DNA from: an uncultured Bacillota bacterium
GTDB lineage: Bacteria; Bacillota_I; Bacilli_A; RF39; UBA660
Length of the DNA stretch: 64,000 nucleotides
Reading direction: 5' to 3'
NCBI GenBank assembly: GCA_905205665.1
Contig: CAJLEF010000002.1
Location: forward strand, 87,666-151,665
Shown: piece by piece, positions 33,820 through 41,552 of the stretch
Layout: each line of letters opens with the position of its first letter
Position numbering within the stretch: position 1 is the stretch's first letter
The notes under the pieces: model-generated
What the model was told of the DNA's origin: nothing
The model's input: only the letters and a program-made list of their open reading frames with translations
Database searches by the model: none
Made by a program: the position numbers and the translations under genes

Positions 33820-35178
33820 TCAATTTAGTTCATATGGGTCATTTTTTGTACCGCTTCCTTTGATGTTAACATCAGAGCTGGCATTAATAACAGGGCGAAG
33901 ACCATAAGCGACACTCACATTACCATCTTCAACACTACTATAGTAGGAAGGCGTAACAACAAAAGCAAGAGCTATCCAATCGACTCCGCCAAAATAATTA
34001 TATCCTCCTACTGATGTCATTGTCCAAAAATAATCACCAGACGTCAAGTAAACTCTATTATTTTTTTTCATATGACTATAAGTGCCATCAAATAAGCCAC
34101 CTGCATAACCTGCTAGCAGAACTTCGTCCACTGTTATTAAACCAATCGGATAAGTTAAAGACTTATTGCCACTTGAAGCGGTAGATACTGTATAATAATC
34201 ACCTTCATTTTCACAAGCTAATGTCGGAGCACTTGCTTCTACTCTTAAATATCCTTTATTGTAAGTAGTAACTGTTCCTGTTCCAACACCGCTTTGATTG
34301 TTTAAATTAGAACGGTCGCCACAGAAACCAGCATTCGTATCTAATTTTGAAGCATAACTTGAAAGTTTATCCGTATAGAACTTATCATTGGCTGTTTTAA
34401 TTGTCGAAGAAGTGCTTGTACCATGATCTTCTCCAGATGTATACATATATCCCATATACATATTGTCATTATTGTTTATATTAAATTGACTTGTCCCATA
34501 TTGTCTGTCTGTTGATGACTCACCATTTTGATGAGCACTCGTACCATCATAAATCATTCTGATAGAACCATTACTGTTGATTCGTATAATACGCCAAAAA
34601 TAACCTGCAAATTTGACATAGTTGTTTTCCACTGAACCACGGTAGTAATATGTAGGTTTAGCGTCTGTGTCTGTTGTTTCATAAATACCTTTTTCATGGG
34701 ATTCACATGATGAATCATCACAGGCTGACTTTGTAAAATCTGGAGTATATGTGTTAACTTCAATATTTCCTAAAGCCGTTTTTACTGTTTTAGCTGTTTT
34801 ATTAAAATATAAAGTACATTTTGTTCTTGTATTTGTTGTAGCACTATAATTATGATAATCACCAATGAATTTCCAACCAGCATTATCCCAAGTTGGAACT
34901 ACTCCATTATTACAGTTTGATTTTGTTTCATCTAAAGTGTAGCCTGTGTTTTGAAGAGGCATATTTCTTGATATAACGCCATCTATATAATAAGCAAAAT
35001 AGATATCTCCCGGATCTTCTACGGTTCCATTTATGACATCAAAATCTTTTTTTTCTTCATACAAAGCATAGGATTTATAAAACAAATAACTACTTATAGA
35101 AAGTAAAAGAAATCCTATGACCAATATGACATAAGATTTTCTTTTATAATTATTTTCTTTATATTTTTTTAATTCCAT
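33820..35178 (-). CDS. Single-anchor surface protein, paralog C (phase-variable promoter)
   Basis: 452 residues. Anchor at about residues 16-36 (VILVIGFLLLSISSYLFY), then extracellular. The first 190 residues are almost identical to paralog D, with scattered substitutions; the C-terminal part differs (YFWTMTSVGGYNYFGGVDWI, YYSSVEDGNVSVAYGLRPVI, GTKNDPYELN). Start ATG 35178, with GGTGA at correct spacing; ATG 35190 is a weaker alternative. Its promoter carries an 11-base G tract between -35 and -10. Function unknown; surface exposure and variable C-terminus suggest host or phage interaction. Confidence 0.8.
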   Translation of the reverse strand: MELKKYKENNYKRKSYVILVIGFLLLSISSYLFYKSYALYEEKKDFDVINGTVEDPGDIYFAYYIDGVISRNMPLQNTGYTLDETKSNCNNGVVPTWDNAGWKFIGDYHNYSATTNTRTKCTLYFNKTAKTVKTALGNIEVNTYTPDFTKSACDDSSCESHEKGIYETTDTDAKPTYYYRGSVENNYVKFAGYFWRIIRINSNGSIRMIYDGTSAHQNGESSTDRQYGTSQFNINNNDNMYMGYMYTSGEDHGTSTSSTIKTANDKFYTDKLSSYASKLDTNAGFCGDRSNLNNQSGVGTGTVTTYNKGYLRVEASAPTLACENEGDYYTVSTASSGNKSLTYPIGLITVDEVLLAGYAGGLFDGTYSHMKKNNRVYLTSGDYFWTMTSVGGYNYFGGVDWIALAFVVTPSYYSSVEDGNVSVAYGLRPVINASSDVNIKGSGTKNDPYELN

Positions 35179-35204
35179 TATCTTCACCATAGTTTCCTAT
35201 GATG

Positions 35205-35237
35205 ATTATAACAGATACCCCCCCCCCCGACTGTCAA
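35205..35237 (-). promoter_or_regulatory. Promoter of paralog C with poly-G spacer
   Basis: Minus strand TTGACA (35237-35232), spacer of 21 containing an uninterrupted 11-base G tract (35228-35218), extended -10 TGTTATAAT (TATAAT 35210-35205). Both hexamers are perfect; seven G would give the ideal 17-base spacing. Tract-length change would alter promoter strength. Confidence 0.85.
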
Positions 35238-36173
35238 GACGGTTTGGAGAGTTTATAATATCTTTATACCACTTTGACAGAGGGTATATAATATAAATAA
35301 TTTTAGAAAGGAGTAATTTTATGGCTAAAAAATATGATAATAATTTTAAATCTATGATTGTTAATTTAATTTGTAATGAAAAACATTCTACTATTAAAAC
35401 TGCTGAACAATTTGAGATTCCTCTCAAGACTGTTGAAAAATGGATTACTGCTTACAACAAAAATAATAGATGTTTTGATTCCGATTATAAAACTCAAAGT
35501 CAAATTATCGATGATTTAAAAAAACAAATTTCTAGATTAGAAAAAGATAATGAAATACTAAAAAAAACGATTACTTTATTAGCAAAAAAGGAATAAAGAG
35601 GTTTGAAAGTGCTGAACTATTAGTTTCAAAATATAATTATAAGCTTAATGAAGTCTATAATGCTTTAAATATTAATAAATCTTCTTATTTGTATTGGAAA
35701 TGTAAAGGGAAAAATAATCTAAATAAGTTAGCTACTTTTTGTCAGCAAATTGTTTCTGTTTATGCTGATTCAAATGGAGTTTATGGTGCACCCAAAATAG
35801 CTGCTGTTTTAAAGACAAAAGGCATTACTTGTTCCACTTCTAATGTTTCCAAAATCATACATAGATTGGGCATTAGAAGTATTGTTTCTAAGAAATTTCC
35901 TCATAGAAAAAGTAATTTAACAGACAAAGAAAAATCCTTAATTATTAATTTAATTAAAGATTTAGAAATTAACAAAATCAATCAAGTTTGGACTACTGAT
36001 ATTACTTATATTCAAACTATCAACGAAGGCACTTTTTATCTGATTTCTTTCTTTGACTACTTTTCCAAAAAAGTTGTTGCATGGGGTTTATTTTCTGACC
36101 AAAAAACAGATAAAATTTTAAAGGTTTTAGATGATGCTATTGAAAAAAGATTGCAATTTCTTACAATCTTGAC
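35232..36173 (+). mobile_element. IS3-family insertion sequence, internally truncated
   Basis: Carries orfA and a shortened orfB in the -1 frame. Both limits show TGTCAAGA in inverted orientation (35232-35239 and 36166-36173), the likely terminal repeats. About 0.94 kb, shorter than a complete element, consistent with loss of the end of orfB. No flanking target duplication seen. The left end coincides with the -35 of paralog C. Confidence 0.65.
35321..35596 (+). CDS. IS3-family transposase OrfA
   Basis: 91 residues. Helix-turn-helix (TIKTAEQFEIPLKTVEKWIT) followed by a leucine-zipper-like helix (IIDDLKKQISRLEKDNEILK), the standard OrfA layout. It ends just after the slippery heptamer A-AAA-AAG (35584-35590), which in this family drives -1 frameshifting to make the OrfAB transposase. 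ATG 35321 follows AGAAAGGAGT. Confidence 0.9.
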   Translation: MAKKYDNNFKSMIVNLICNEKHSTIKTAEQFEIPLKTVEKWITAYNKNNRCFDSDYKTQSQIIDDLKKQISRLEKDNEILKKTITLLAKKE

Positions 36174-36183
36174 ACTTATTTGA
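35584..36183 (+). pseudogene. IS3-family transposase OrfB, truncated
   Basis: In the -1 frame from the slippery site the sequence continues as GIKRFESAELLVSKYNYKLN and on into an HTH_21-like region (YGAPKIAAVLKTKGI) and the rve integrase core. The first two DDE residues are visible in WTTDITYI and FFDYFSKKVV, but the frame ends LDDAIEKRLQFLTILTLI, losing the third catalytic Glu and about 80 residues. The element cannot make an active transposase of its own. Confidence 0.85.
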
Positions 36184-36185
36184 CA

Positions 36186-37538
36186 TCAATTAACAACATA
36201 TGGGTCTGTCATAGTGCCGGTTCCATTAATGGTGACATTAGATTTTAAATTAATAACTGGGCGCAGACCAATCTCAACACCAGGGCTACGGTCGACAATT
36301 TTACCAGTGAAGCTCATAGTGAACACAAACGTAGTTGTATCAAGATATCCAAACGGATTATAGAACCCGGCAGGTGTCATAGTCCAAAATACATTTTCTG
36401 AAATCAAATAACTTCCATTATTTGATTTTTGATGGCTATATTCGCCATCAAAGACACCACCGGCATGACCAGCAAGCATTGTTTCATCAACAGTGATTAA
36501 ACCAATCGGGTAGTCTAATTTTTTGTTACCACTTGAAGCGCTGGTTACTGTATAATAATCACTGGCATTTTCACAGGCAAGGGTTGGTGCACTTTCTTCT
36601 ACCCTTAAGTATCCTTTATTGTAGGTAATAACGGTTCCTGTTCCAACTCCACTTTGTTTATTTAAATTAGAACGGTCCCCACAGAAACCAGCATTCGTAT
36701 CTAATTTTGAAGCGTAACTTGAAAGTTTAGCGGTATAGAACTTATCCACATTTGTTTTAATTGTTGAAGATGTTCCTGTACCATGGGCCTCACCCGATGT
36801 GTACATATAGCCTACATACATGTTGTTCTTATTATTTGGATTAAATTGACTTGTGCCATATTGTCTAACCGCTGATAATTCGCCATTCGCGTGAGCACTC
36901 GTTCCATCATAAATCATTCTAATCGAACCATTACCGTTAATACGAATAATTCGCCAATAGAATCCTGCAAACTTAACATAATTGTTTTCTACCGAACCTC
37001 TGTAATAATAAGTAGGCTTTCCATCATTGTCTGTTGTTTCATAAATACCCTTTTCGTGAGATTCACATGAAGAATCATCACAAGCAGACTTTGTAAAATC
37101 TGGAGTATAACTATTCACTTCAATATTTCCTAAAGCCGTTTTTACTGTTTTAGCTGTTTTATTAAAATATAAAGTACATTTGGTTCTTGTATTTGTGGTC
37201 GCACTATAATTATGATAATCACCAATAAATTTCCAACCAGCATTATCCCAAGTTGGAACAACGCCATTATTACAGTTTGATTTTGTTTCATCTAAAGTGT
37301 AGCCTGTGTTTTGAAGAGGCATATTTCTTGATATAACGCCATCTATATAATAAGCAAAATATATATCACCAGGATCTTCTACGGTTCCATTTATGACATC
37401 AAAGTCTTTCCTTTCTTCATATAAAGCATAGGATTTATAAAATAAATAACTGCTTATGGAAAGTAAAAGAAATCCTATGACTAATACGACATAAGATTTT
37501 CTTTTATAATTATTGTCTTTATATTTTTTTAATTCCAT
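36186..37538 (-). CDS. Single-anchor surface protein, paralog D (phase-variable promoter)
   Basis: 450 residues. Same anchor and first 190 residues as paralog C (ELKKYKDNNYKRKSYV start), family motifs YRGSVENNYVKFAGFYWR and FCGDRSNLN, and a distinct end (VFWTMTPAGFYNPFGYLDTT, then GKIVDRSPGVEIGLRPVINL, GTMTDPYVVN), the central part being closest to paralog A. ATG 37538 with GGTGA upstream. Promoter carries a 10-base G tract. TGA stop two bases from the broken IS3 gene's stop, so the two are convergent. Confidence 0.8.
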   Translation of the reverse strand: MELKKYKDNNYKRKSYVVLVIGFLLLSISSYLFYKSYALYEERKDFDVINGTVEDPGDIYFAYYIDGVISRNMPLQNTGYTLDETKSNCNNGVVPTWDNAGWKFIGDYHNYSATTNTRTKCTLYFNKTAKTVKTALGNIEVNSYTPDFTKSACDDSSCESHEKGIYETTDNDGKPTYYYRGSVENNYVKFAGFYWRIIRINGNGSIRMIYDGTSAHANGELSAVRQYGTSQFNPNNKNNMYVGYMYTSGEAHGTGTSSTIKTNVDKFYTAKLSSYASKLDTNAGFCGDRSNLNKQSGVGTGTVITYNKGYLRVEESAPTLACENASDYYTVTSASSGNKKLDYPIGLITVDETMLAGHAGGVFDGEYSHQKSNNGSYLISENVFWTMTPAGFYNPFGYLDTTTFVFTMSFTGKIVDRSPGVEIGLRPVINLKSNVTINGTGTMTDPYVVN

Positions 37539-37564
37539 TATCTTCACCATAGTCTCCTATGATG

Positions 37565-37596
37565 ATTATAACAGATACCCCCCCCCCGACTGTCAA
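37565..37596 (-). promoter_or_regulatory. Promoter of paralog D with poly-G spacer
   Basis: Minus strand TTGACA (37596-37591), spacer of 20 with a 10-base G tract (37587-37578), extended -10 TGTTATAAT (TATAAT 37570-37565). One G fewer than at paralog C, in otherwise identical flanks. Confidence 0.85.
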
Positions 37597-37670
37597 GGGA
37601 CTTTTATTTTTTTTTGACTGTTAGTAAGTATTAAAATTTTCCCTAGTCACAATTTATTTTAATTTTATAA

Positions 37671-38474
37671 TCATTCATTATTTTTAAATACACTGGCTAT
37701 TTCATAACCTAAGAAAGTAAAAATGCTTAATGTCAACAAATTAGAAGAATTTAAAAAAGGAAAGATTTTTAAATAGAAAAAGTAAATGGAACTTAAAAGA
37801 AAAATAAAGATAAGAAGCCAAGTCGTTTCTTGATGTTTCTTAAAACACCAAGCCATAATTTTAACCATTATTAAAATACCTAATAACGTTCCCACAATAA
37901 AAAGGAAAAGTTCTTGTAAATGCATAAAAGGATAAGCCATCAAATTTAAAATATATGTGTAACTACCAAGACTTACATAAGTAGCCGTTGCACTGATACC
38001 AGGTAAAACCATACATAACGCATCAATAATTCCCAAGAAAAACACATAAAAATAAGATATAAAGGATGAGTCAAAATGAAAAGTATTAAAACGAATATGA
38101 TTATAAAAATAGATTAATAAAAGTAAAATTATTAAAAGAAAAAAATAATCTTTCTTTTTTATCTTGGTATTTTGGTACACCGTTGGCACCGTTCCTAAAA
38201 TAAGACCACCAAAAAAAGTCATCGTATAAAGGTAATAATTCTCCGTCAAAAATAAGACAAGTTTGCTTCCTAAAAAAATAGAAAGTAAGATACCACATCC
38301 TAAAGGAAATAAATACTTAAAGCTCTCTTTTTTGTTTTTAAAAAAAGAATTAATTTTTAAAATAGCTTCATCATAAACACCCAGTAAAATAGCCAAAATA
38401 GCGCCTGATACTCCTGGTATTACTTTGCCAAGACCAATTATAATACCTTTTAGAAAAAGAAAAAAACTTTGCAT
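37671..38474 (-). CDS. popT: DUF368 polyprenyl-phosphate transporter
   Basis: 267 residues, eight or so membrane segments. DUF368 signatures are present at two related sites: GLGKVIPGVSGAILAILLGV near the start and DALCMVLPGISATATYVSLG in the middle, typical of inverted-repeat transporters. DUF368 (PopT) proteins flip undecaprenyl phosphate back to the cytoplasmic face for reuse in wall synthesis. ATG 38474 with AGGTGA upstream; the GTG 38483 lies within that site. About 40 bases after pnp, so possibly read through from it. Confidence 0.85.
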   Translation of the reverse strand: MQSFFLFLKGIIIGLGKVIPGVSGAILAILLGVYDEAILKINSFFKNKKESFKYLFPLGCGILLSIFLGSKLVLFLTENYYLYTMTFFGGLILGTVPTVYQNTKIKKKDYFFLLIILLLLIYFYNHIRFNTFHFDSSFISYFYVFFLGIIDALCMVLPGISATATYVSLGSYTYILNLMAYPFMHLQELFLFIVGTLLGILIMVKIMAWCFKKHQETTWLLIFIFLLSSIYFFYLKIFPFLNSSNLLTLSIFTFLGYEIASVFKNNE

Positions 38475-38512
38475 AGGCTTCACCTAGTAAAGTTTATTCT
38501 TTTAAAACATAA

Positions 38513-40666
38513 TTATTTCTCAATCTTTTTTTCTGGTTTAGGAAGAGTAGCCTTACGAGAAAGATTAAGTCGTCCCCGATTATCATAACCTAAACTTTTA
38601 ACGGTAATTTCATCGCCAACTTTTACAATATCTTTTGGCTTATTTACTCTTTCATGAGCAAGTTCTGAAACATGAACAAGTCCTTCACAGTTAGGCCATA
38701 AAGAAACAAAACAGCCAAAATCTTCTACTTTTGTGACAACTCCGGTATAAATTTTATCAGGTTCTACTTCTCTTACCACATCTAAAATCATTTCTTTTGT
38801 TTTTTGAATGATATCTGTGTCTGTATGGTAAATAATAACTCTGCCATCATCTTCTAAATCAACTTTGACGGCATCTTTATCATTTACGGTAGCAACATGA
38901 CTTGCTTCTAAAATAATTTTCGTAATCATTTCGCCCCCACGACCAATCACGTCTTTAATACGGTCTGGATTAATTTTGAATGTTTCAATCTTAGGAGCGT
39001 ATGGACTTAATTCTTTTCTTGGTTCTTTAATACAATCCGTCATAACATCTAAGATTTCTAAACGAGCTTTTTTAGCTTGAGCTAAGGCTTCTTTTAAGAT
39101 TTCTTTAGTTACGCCCTTAATTTTGATATCCATTTGTAAAGCCGTGATACCATCTTTAGTACCGGCAACTTTAAAGTCCATATCTCCCATGTGATCTTCA
39201 AGACCTTGAATGTCTGTTAAAATCGTGTATTTTTTAGGATCTTCTTTAGAAGTAATAAGGCCCATAGCAATGCCCGCGACTGGAGCTTTGATTGGTACAC
39301 CAGCGGCCATTAAAGATAAACAGCCTGCACAAATGGTAGCTTGGCTGGATGAACCATTACTTTCTAAGATTTCAGATACAACACGAATCGTATATGGGAA
39401 TTCTTCTTCAGAAGGAATCACATAAGATAAGGCTCTTTCTCCTAACGCACCATGGCCAATTTCTCTTCTTCCCGGTGAACCGTAACGTCCTATTTCACCA
39501 ACTGAAAAAGCAGGGAAATTATAATGAAGCATAAATCTTTTAGTATCTTCAATACCAAGGCCATCTAAAATTTGATGTTCCCCAATAGCGCCTAAAGTCG
39601 TCGTAGCTAAACTTTGGGTTTGCCCTCTTGTAAAGACAGCTGAACCATGACATCTTGGCAATAAATCAATGCAAGCATCTAAATGTCTTATTTCGTCCAT
39701 TTTACGACCATCTGGACGAATATGTTTTTCAGTAATTAATTTTCTTACGACATCACCTTCTAAGTTATGAAGGATTTTACCGACTTGTTTAATTTTATCA
39801 TTTAGATTTTCATCTTCTAAATAAACATTAGTAAAATAGCCAATCGTTTCTTGTTTTAAACTTTCTACTTGTCTTACAGATTCCAATTTATCTTTAATTT
39901 GAATTCTTTTAAACATTTCTTCTTCAGCGTAACTAATTACTTGACTTTCAATATCTTTATCAAGTTCTGCCTTGTCAAGTTCTACTTTTTCTTTACCAAT
40001 TTCATTAATAATTTCTTTTTGGAAAGCACAAAGTTTTTTAATAGCTTCATGTCCAAATAAAATACCTTCTAGAATTTCTTTTTCACTACATTCAGCAGCG
40101 CCAGCCTCGACCATACAAATAGCTTCGCTAGTTCCCGCAACGGTTAAATTCATTTTGGATTTTTCAAGTTGTTCAACACTTGGATTAATAATATATTCTT
40201 TACCAATTTTGCCAACAACAACACCCGAAACAGGACCATCAAAAGGAATCTCAGAAATACCTAAGGATAAAGAAGAGCCAAATAAAGCTGCCATTATGGG
40301 TGAGTTATCTTGGTCTACAGATAAAACGGTATTGATAACTTGGATTTCATTTCTTAAGTTTTCATCAAACATTGGTCTTAAAGGACGGTCGATAATACGA
40401 GCCGCTAAAGTTGCTTCGTCACTAGGACGTCCTTCTCTTTTAATAAATCCGCCTGGAATTTTACCTACGGAATAAAGTTTTTCTTGATATAGAACTTGTA
40501 AAGGAAAAAAATCTTGGGTGATAACATTCGTTCCCATAACAGAAGCACTTAAAACAACGGTATCGCCGTAACGAACTAGGCAAGCACCATTGGCTTGTTT
40601 GGCAAGCCAACCTGTTTCTATAACAATTTCTTTACCAAAAAAATCGAGTTTAAATTCTTTTTTCAT
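38513..40666 (-). CDS. pnp: Polyribonucleotide nucleotidyltransferase
   Basis: 717 residues. Phosphorolytic 3'-5' exoribonuclease of the RNA degradation machinery. Two RNase PH domains (FALDFFGKEI-type start MKKEFKLDFFGK, RPLRPMF, and the second with GRREIGHGALGERAL, FKVAGTKDGITALQMDIKI), then KH (IKDVIGRGGEMITKIILEA) and S1 (GVVTKVEDFGCFVSLWPNCE). ATG 40666 behind AAAGGAG. Downstream of rpsO with an intervening hairpin, the classic rpsO-pnp order. Confidence 0.95.
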   Translation of the reverse strand: MKKEFKLDFFGKEIVIETGWLAKQANGACLVRYGDTVVLSASVMGTNVITQDFFPLQVLYQEKLYSVGKIPGGFIKREGRPSDEATLAARIIDRPLRPMFDENLRNEIQVINTVLSVDQDNSPIMAALFGSSLSLGISEIPFDGPVSGVVVGKIGKEYIINPSVEQLEKSKMNLTVAGTSEAICMVEAGAAECSEKEILEGILFGHEAIKKLCAFQKEIINEIGKEKVELDKAELDKDIESQVISYAEEEMFKRIQIKDKLESVRQVESLKQETIGYFTNVYLEDENLNDKIKQVGKILHNLEGDVVRKLITEKHIRPDGRKMDEIRHLDACIDLLPRCHGSAVFTRGQTQSLATTTLGAIGEHQILDGLGIEDTKRFMLHYNFPAFSVGEIGRYGSPGRREIGHGALGERALSYVIPSEEEFPYTIRVVSEILESNGSSSQATICAGCLSLMAAGVPIKAPVAGIAMGLITSKEDPKKYTILTDIQGLEDHMGDMDFKVAGTKDGITALQMDIKIKGVTKEILKEALAQAKKARLEILDVMTDCIKEPRKELSPYAPKIETFKINPDRIKDVIGRGGEMITKIILEASHVATVNDKDAVKVDLEDDGRVIIYHTDTDIIQKTKEMILDVVREVEPDKIYTGVVTKVEDFGCFVSLWPNCEGLVHVSELAHERVNKPKDIVKVGDEITVKSLGYDNRGRLNLSRKATLPKPEKKIEK

Positions 40667-40685
40667 ACATTCTCCTTTATAAAGA

Positions 40686-40712
40686 AAAAGAGACACTAAA
40701 AAGATTAGTGCC
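40686..40712 (-). terminator. Hairpin between rpsO and pnp
   Basis: Minus strand CACTAA-n5-TTAGTG, followed by TCTCTTTTTC. May be a partial terminator or RNA-processing site, as known between rpsO and pnp elsewhere. Confidence 0.6.
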
Positions 40713-40981
40713 TATTTTCTTAAATTTAATTTTTTAATTAATTCACGATAAGATACAACGTCGTTTTCTTTTAAATAATTTAAAAGTTTTTTTCTTCTTC
40801 CGACTTTCATTTGTAAACCACGTTTAGAATGATAGTCATGAATATGAGTTTTGAAATGTTCTGTTAAGTTGTTAATATCTTCAGTTAATAAAGCAACTTG
40901 AACTTCAGCACTTCCTACATCATTCTTATCTTTTTGAAATTCTTTAATGATTTCAGCTTTTCTTTCTTTAGTCATAGCCAT
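40712..40981 (-). CDS. rpsO: 30S ribosomal protein S15
   Basis: 89 residues, standard. Binds 16S rRNA helices 20-22 early in assembly. MAMTKERKAEIIKEFQ start, DVGSAEVQVALLTEDI, HIHDYHSKRGLQMKVGRRKK and LLNYLKENDVVSYRELIKKL all fit. ATG 40981 follows AAGGAGG at eight bases; the ATG at 40999 is upstream of that site. A structured leader of about 85 bases precedes it. Confidence 0.97.
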   Translation of the reverse strand: MAMTKERKAEIIKEFQKDKNDVGSAEVQVALLTEDINNLTEHFKTHIHDYHSKRGLQMKVGRRKKLLNYLKENDVVSYRELIKKLNLRK

Positions 40982-41066
40982 AATCTTTTCCTCCTTCATT
41001 TATATAATCGGTTTATCCAAAGTAATTGACGAGGAAGTCAGAAAACTTCAGAAAAACTTCATTACT
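40982..41066 (-). promoter_or_regulatory. Structured rpsO leader, candidate S15 autoregulatory site
   Basis: ATCCA..GTAAT pairs with ATTAC..TGGAT to close a long stem, with GAAGT/ACTTC and TGAC/GTCA hairpins inside. S15 binds structured leaders of its own mRNA in several bacteria; the fold here is inferred by eye. Confidence 0.5.
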
Positions 41067-41071
41067 GGATT

Positions 41072-41100
41072 AGTATAATATATTTTAAGAAAGATTGCAA
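41072..41100 (-). promoter_or_regulatory. Promoter of rpsO-pnp
   Basis: Minus strand TTGCAA (41100-41095), 17-base spacer, TATACT (41077-41072). Confidence 0.65.
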
Positions 41101-41110
41101 ATACTTTTAC

Positions 41111-41497
41111 TTAAATTTGCAAGTAACTTTTAATATTATCTCTTAAAGAATAATAATCTGGGACAATTAAATCACTTTCATTCACCCCAACTAAAACAGG
41201 TTCATACTTTTTATAGTTTAAAAGACACGCTCTATCATAGCCTTCAACTGCTAAAGAAGCAATCGTATCTACAGGAATATCAAATTTATGACGAAGATAT
41301 TTTTCTTCGGTGTAGTCTTTTAAATTAATTTGTTTTCCCACATAAATTTGTAAGGATTCCCCTTTTTTTAGACATAGTTTAACACCCGTAATAAGGGGCA
41401 CAGATAATTCTAATTGTTTATCTAAAAAAGGTAAAGTACTTGCTAATGGTTGGAATTTTGTATAAGAATTTTTACCAATAATAAACTGTGATCCCAT
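41111..41497 (-). CDS. Cytoplasmic protein of unknown function
   Basis: 128 residues, no signal or membrane segment. MGSQFIIGKNSYTKFQPLAS start, a beta-looking middle (VKLCLKKGESLQIYVGKQIN) and a Tyr/Asp-rich end (ESDLIVPDYYSLRDNIKSYL). No family recognised. Start ATG 41497 with GGGGGAATT upstream; the longer frame to 41620 overlaps the upstream gene. Lies 55 bases after the C39-like protease gene. Confidence 0.6.
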   Translation of the reverse strand: MGSQFIIGKNSYTKFQPLASTLPFLDKQLELSVPLITGVKLCLKKGESLQIYVGKQINLKDYTEEKYLRHKFDIPVDTIASLAVEGYDRACLLNYKKYEPVLVGVNESDLIVPDYYSLRDNIKSYLQI

Positions 41498-41552
41498 TGT
41501 AATTCCCCCTTCGCGCTTTTCTATTCTACCATGATCAGTTTTAAAGTACAAC

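Noticed and set aside
35211..35231. Assembly artefact as cause of the G tracts
   Set aside because: Homopolymer errors could change the exact counts by one, but two separate loci show a long tract in the same promoter position, so the tract itself is taken as real; the 11 versus 10 difference remains less certain.
36159..36188. Direct target duplication flanking the IS3 element
   Set aside because: The three bases outside each proposed end differ (GAC and CTT), so no duplication could be shown.
39972..40475. 167-codon plus-strand frame within pnp
   Set aside because: Antisense to highly conserved PNPase sequence and low in plausible domain content; a shadow of the real gene.
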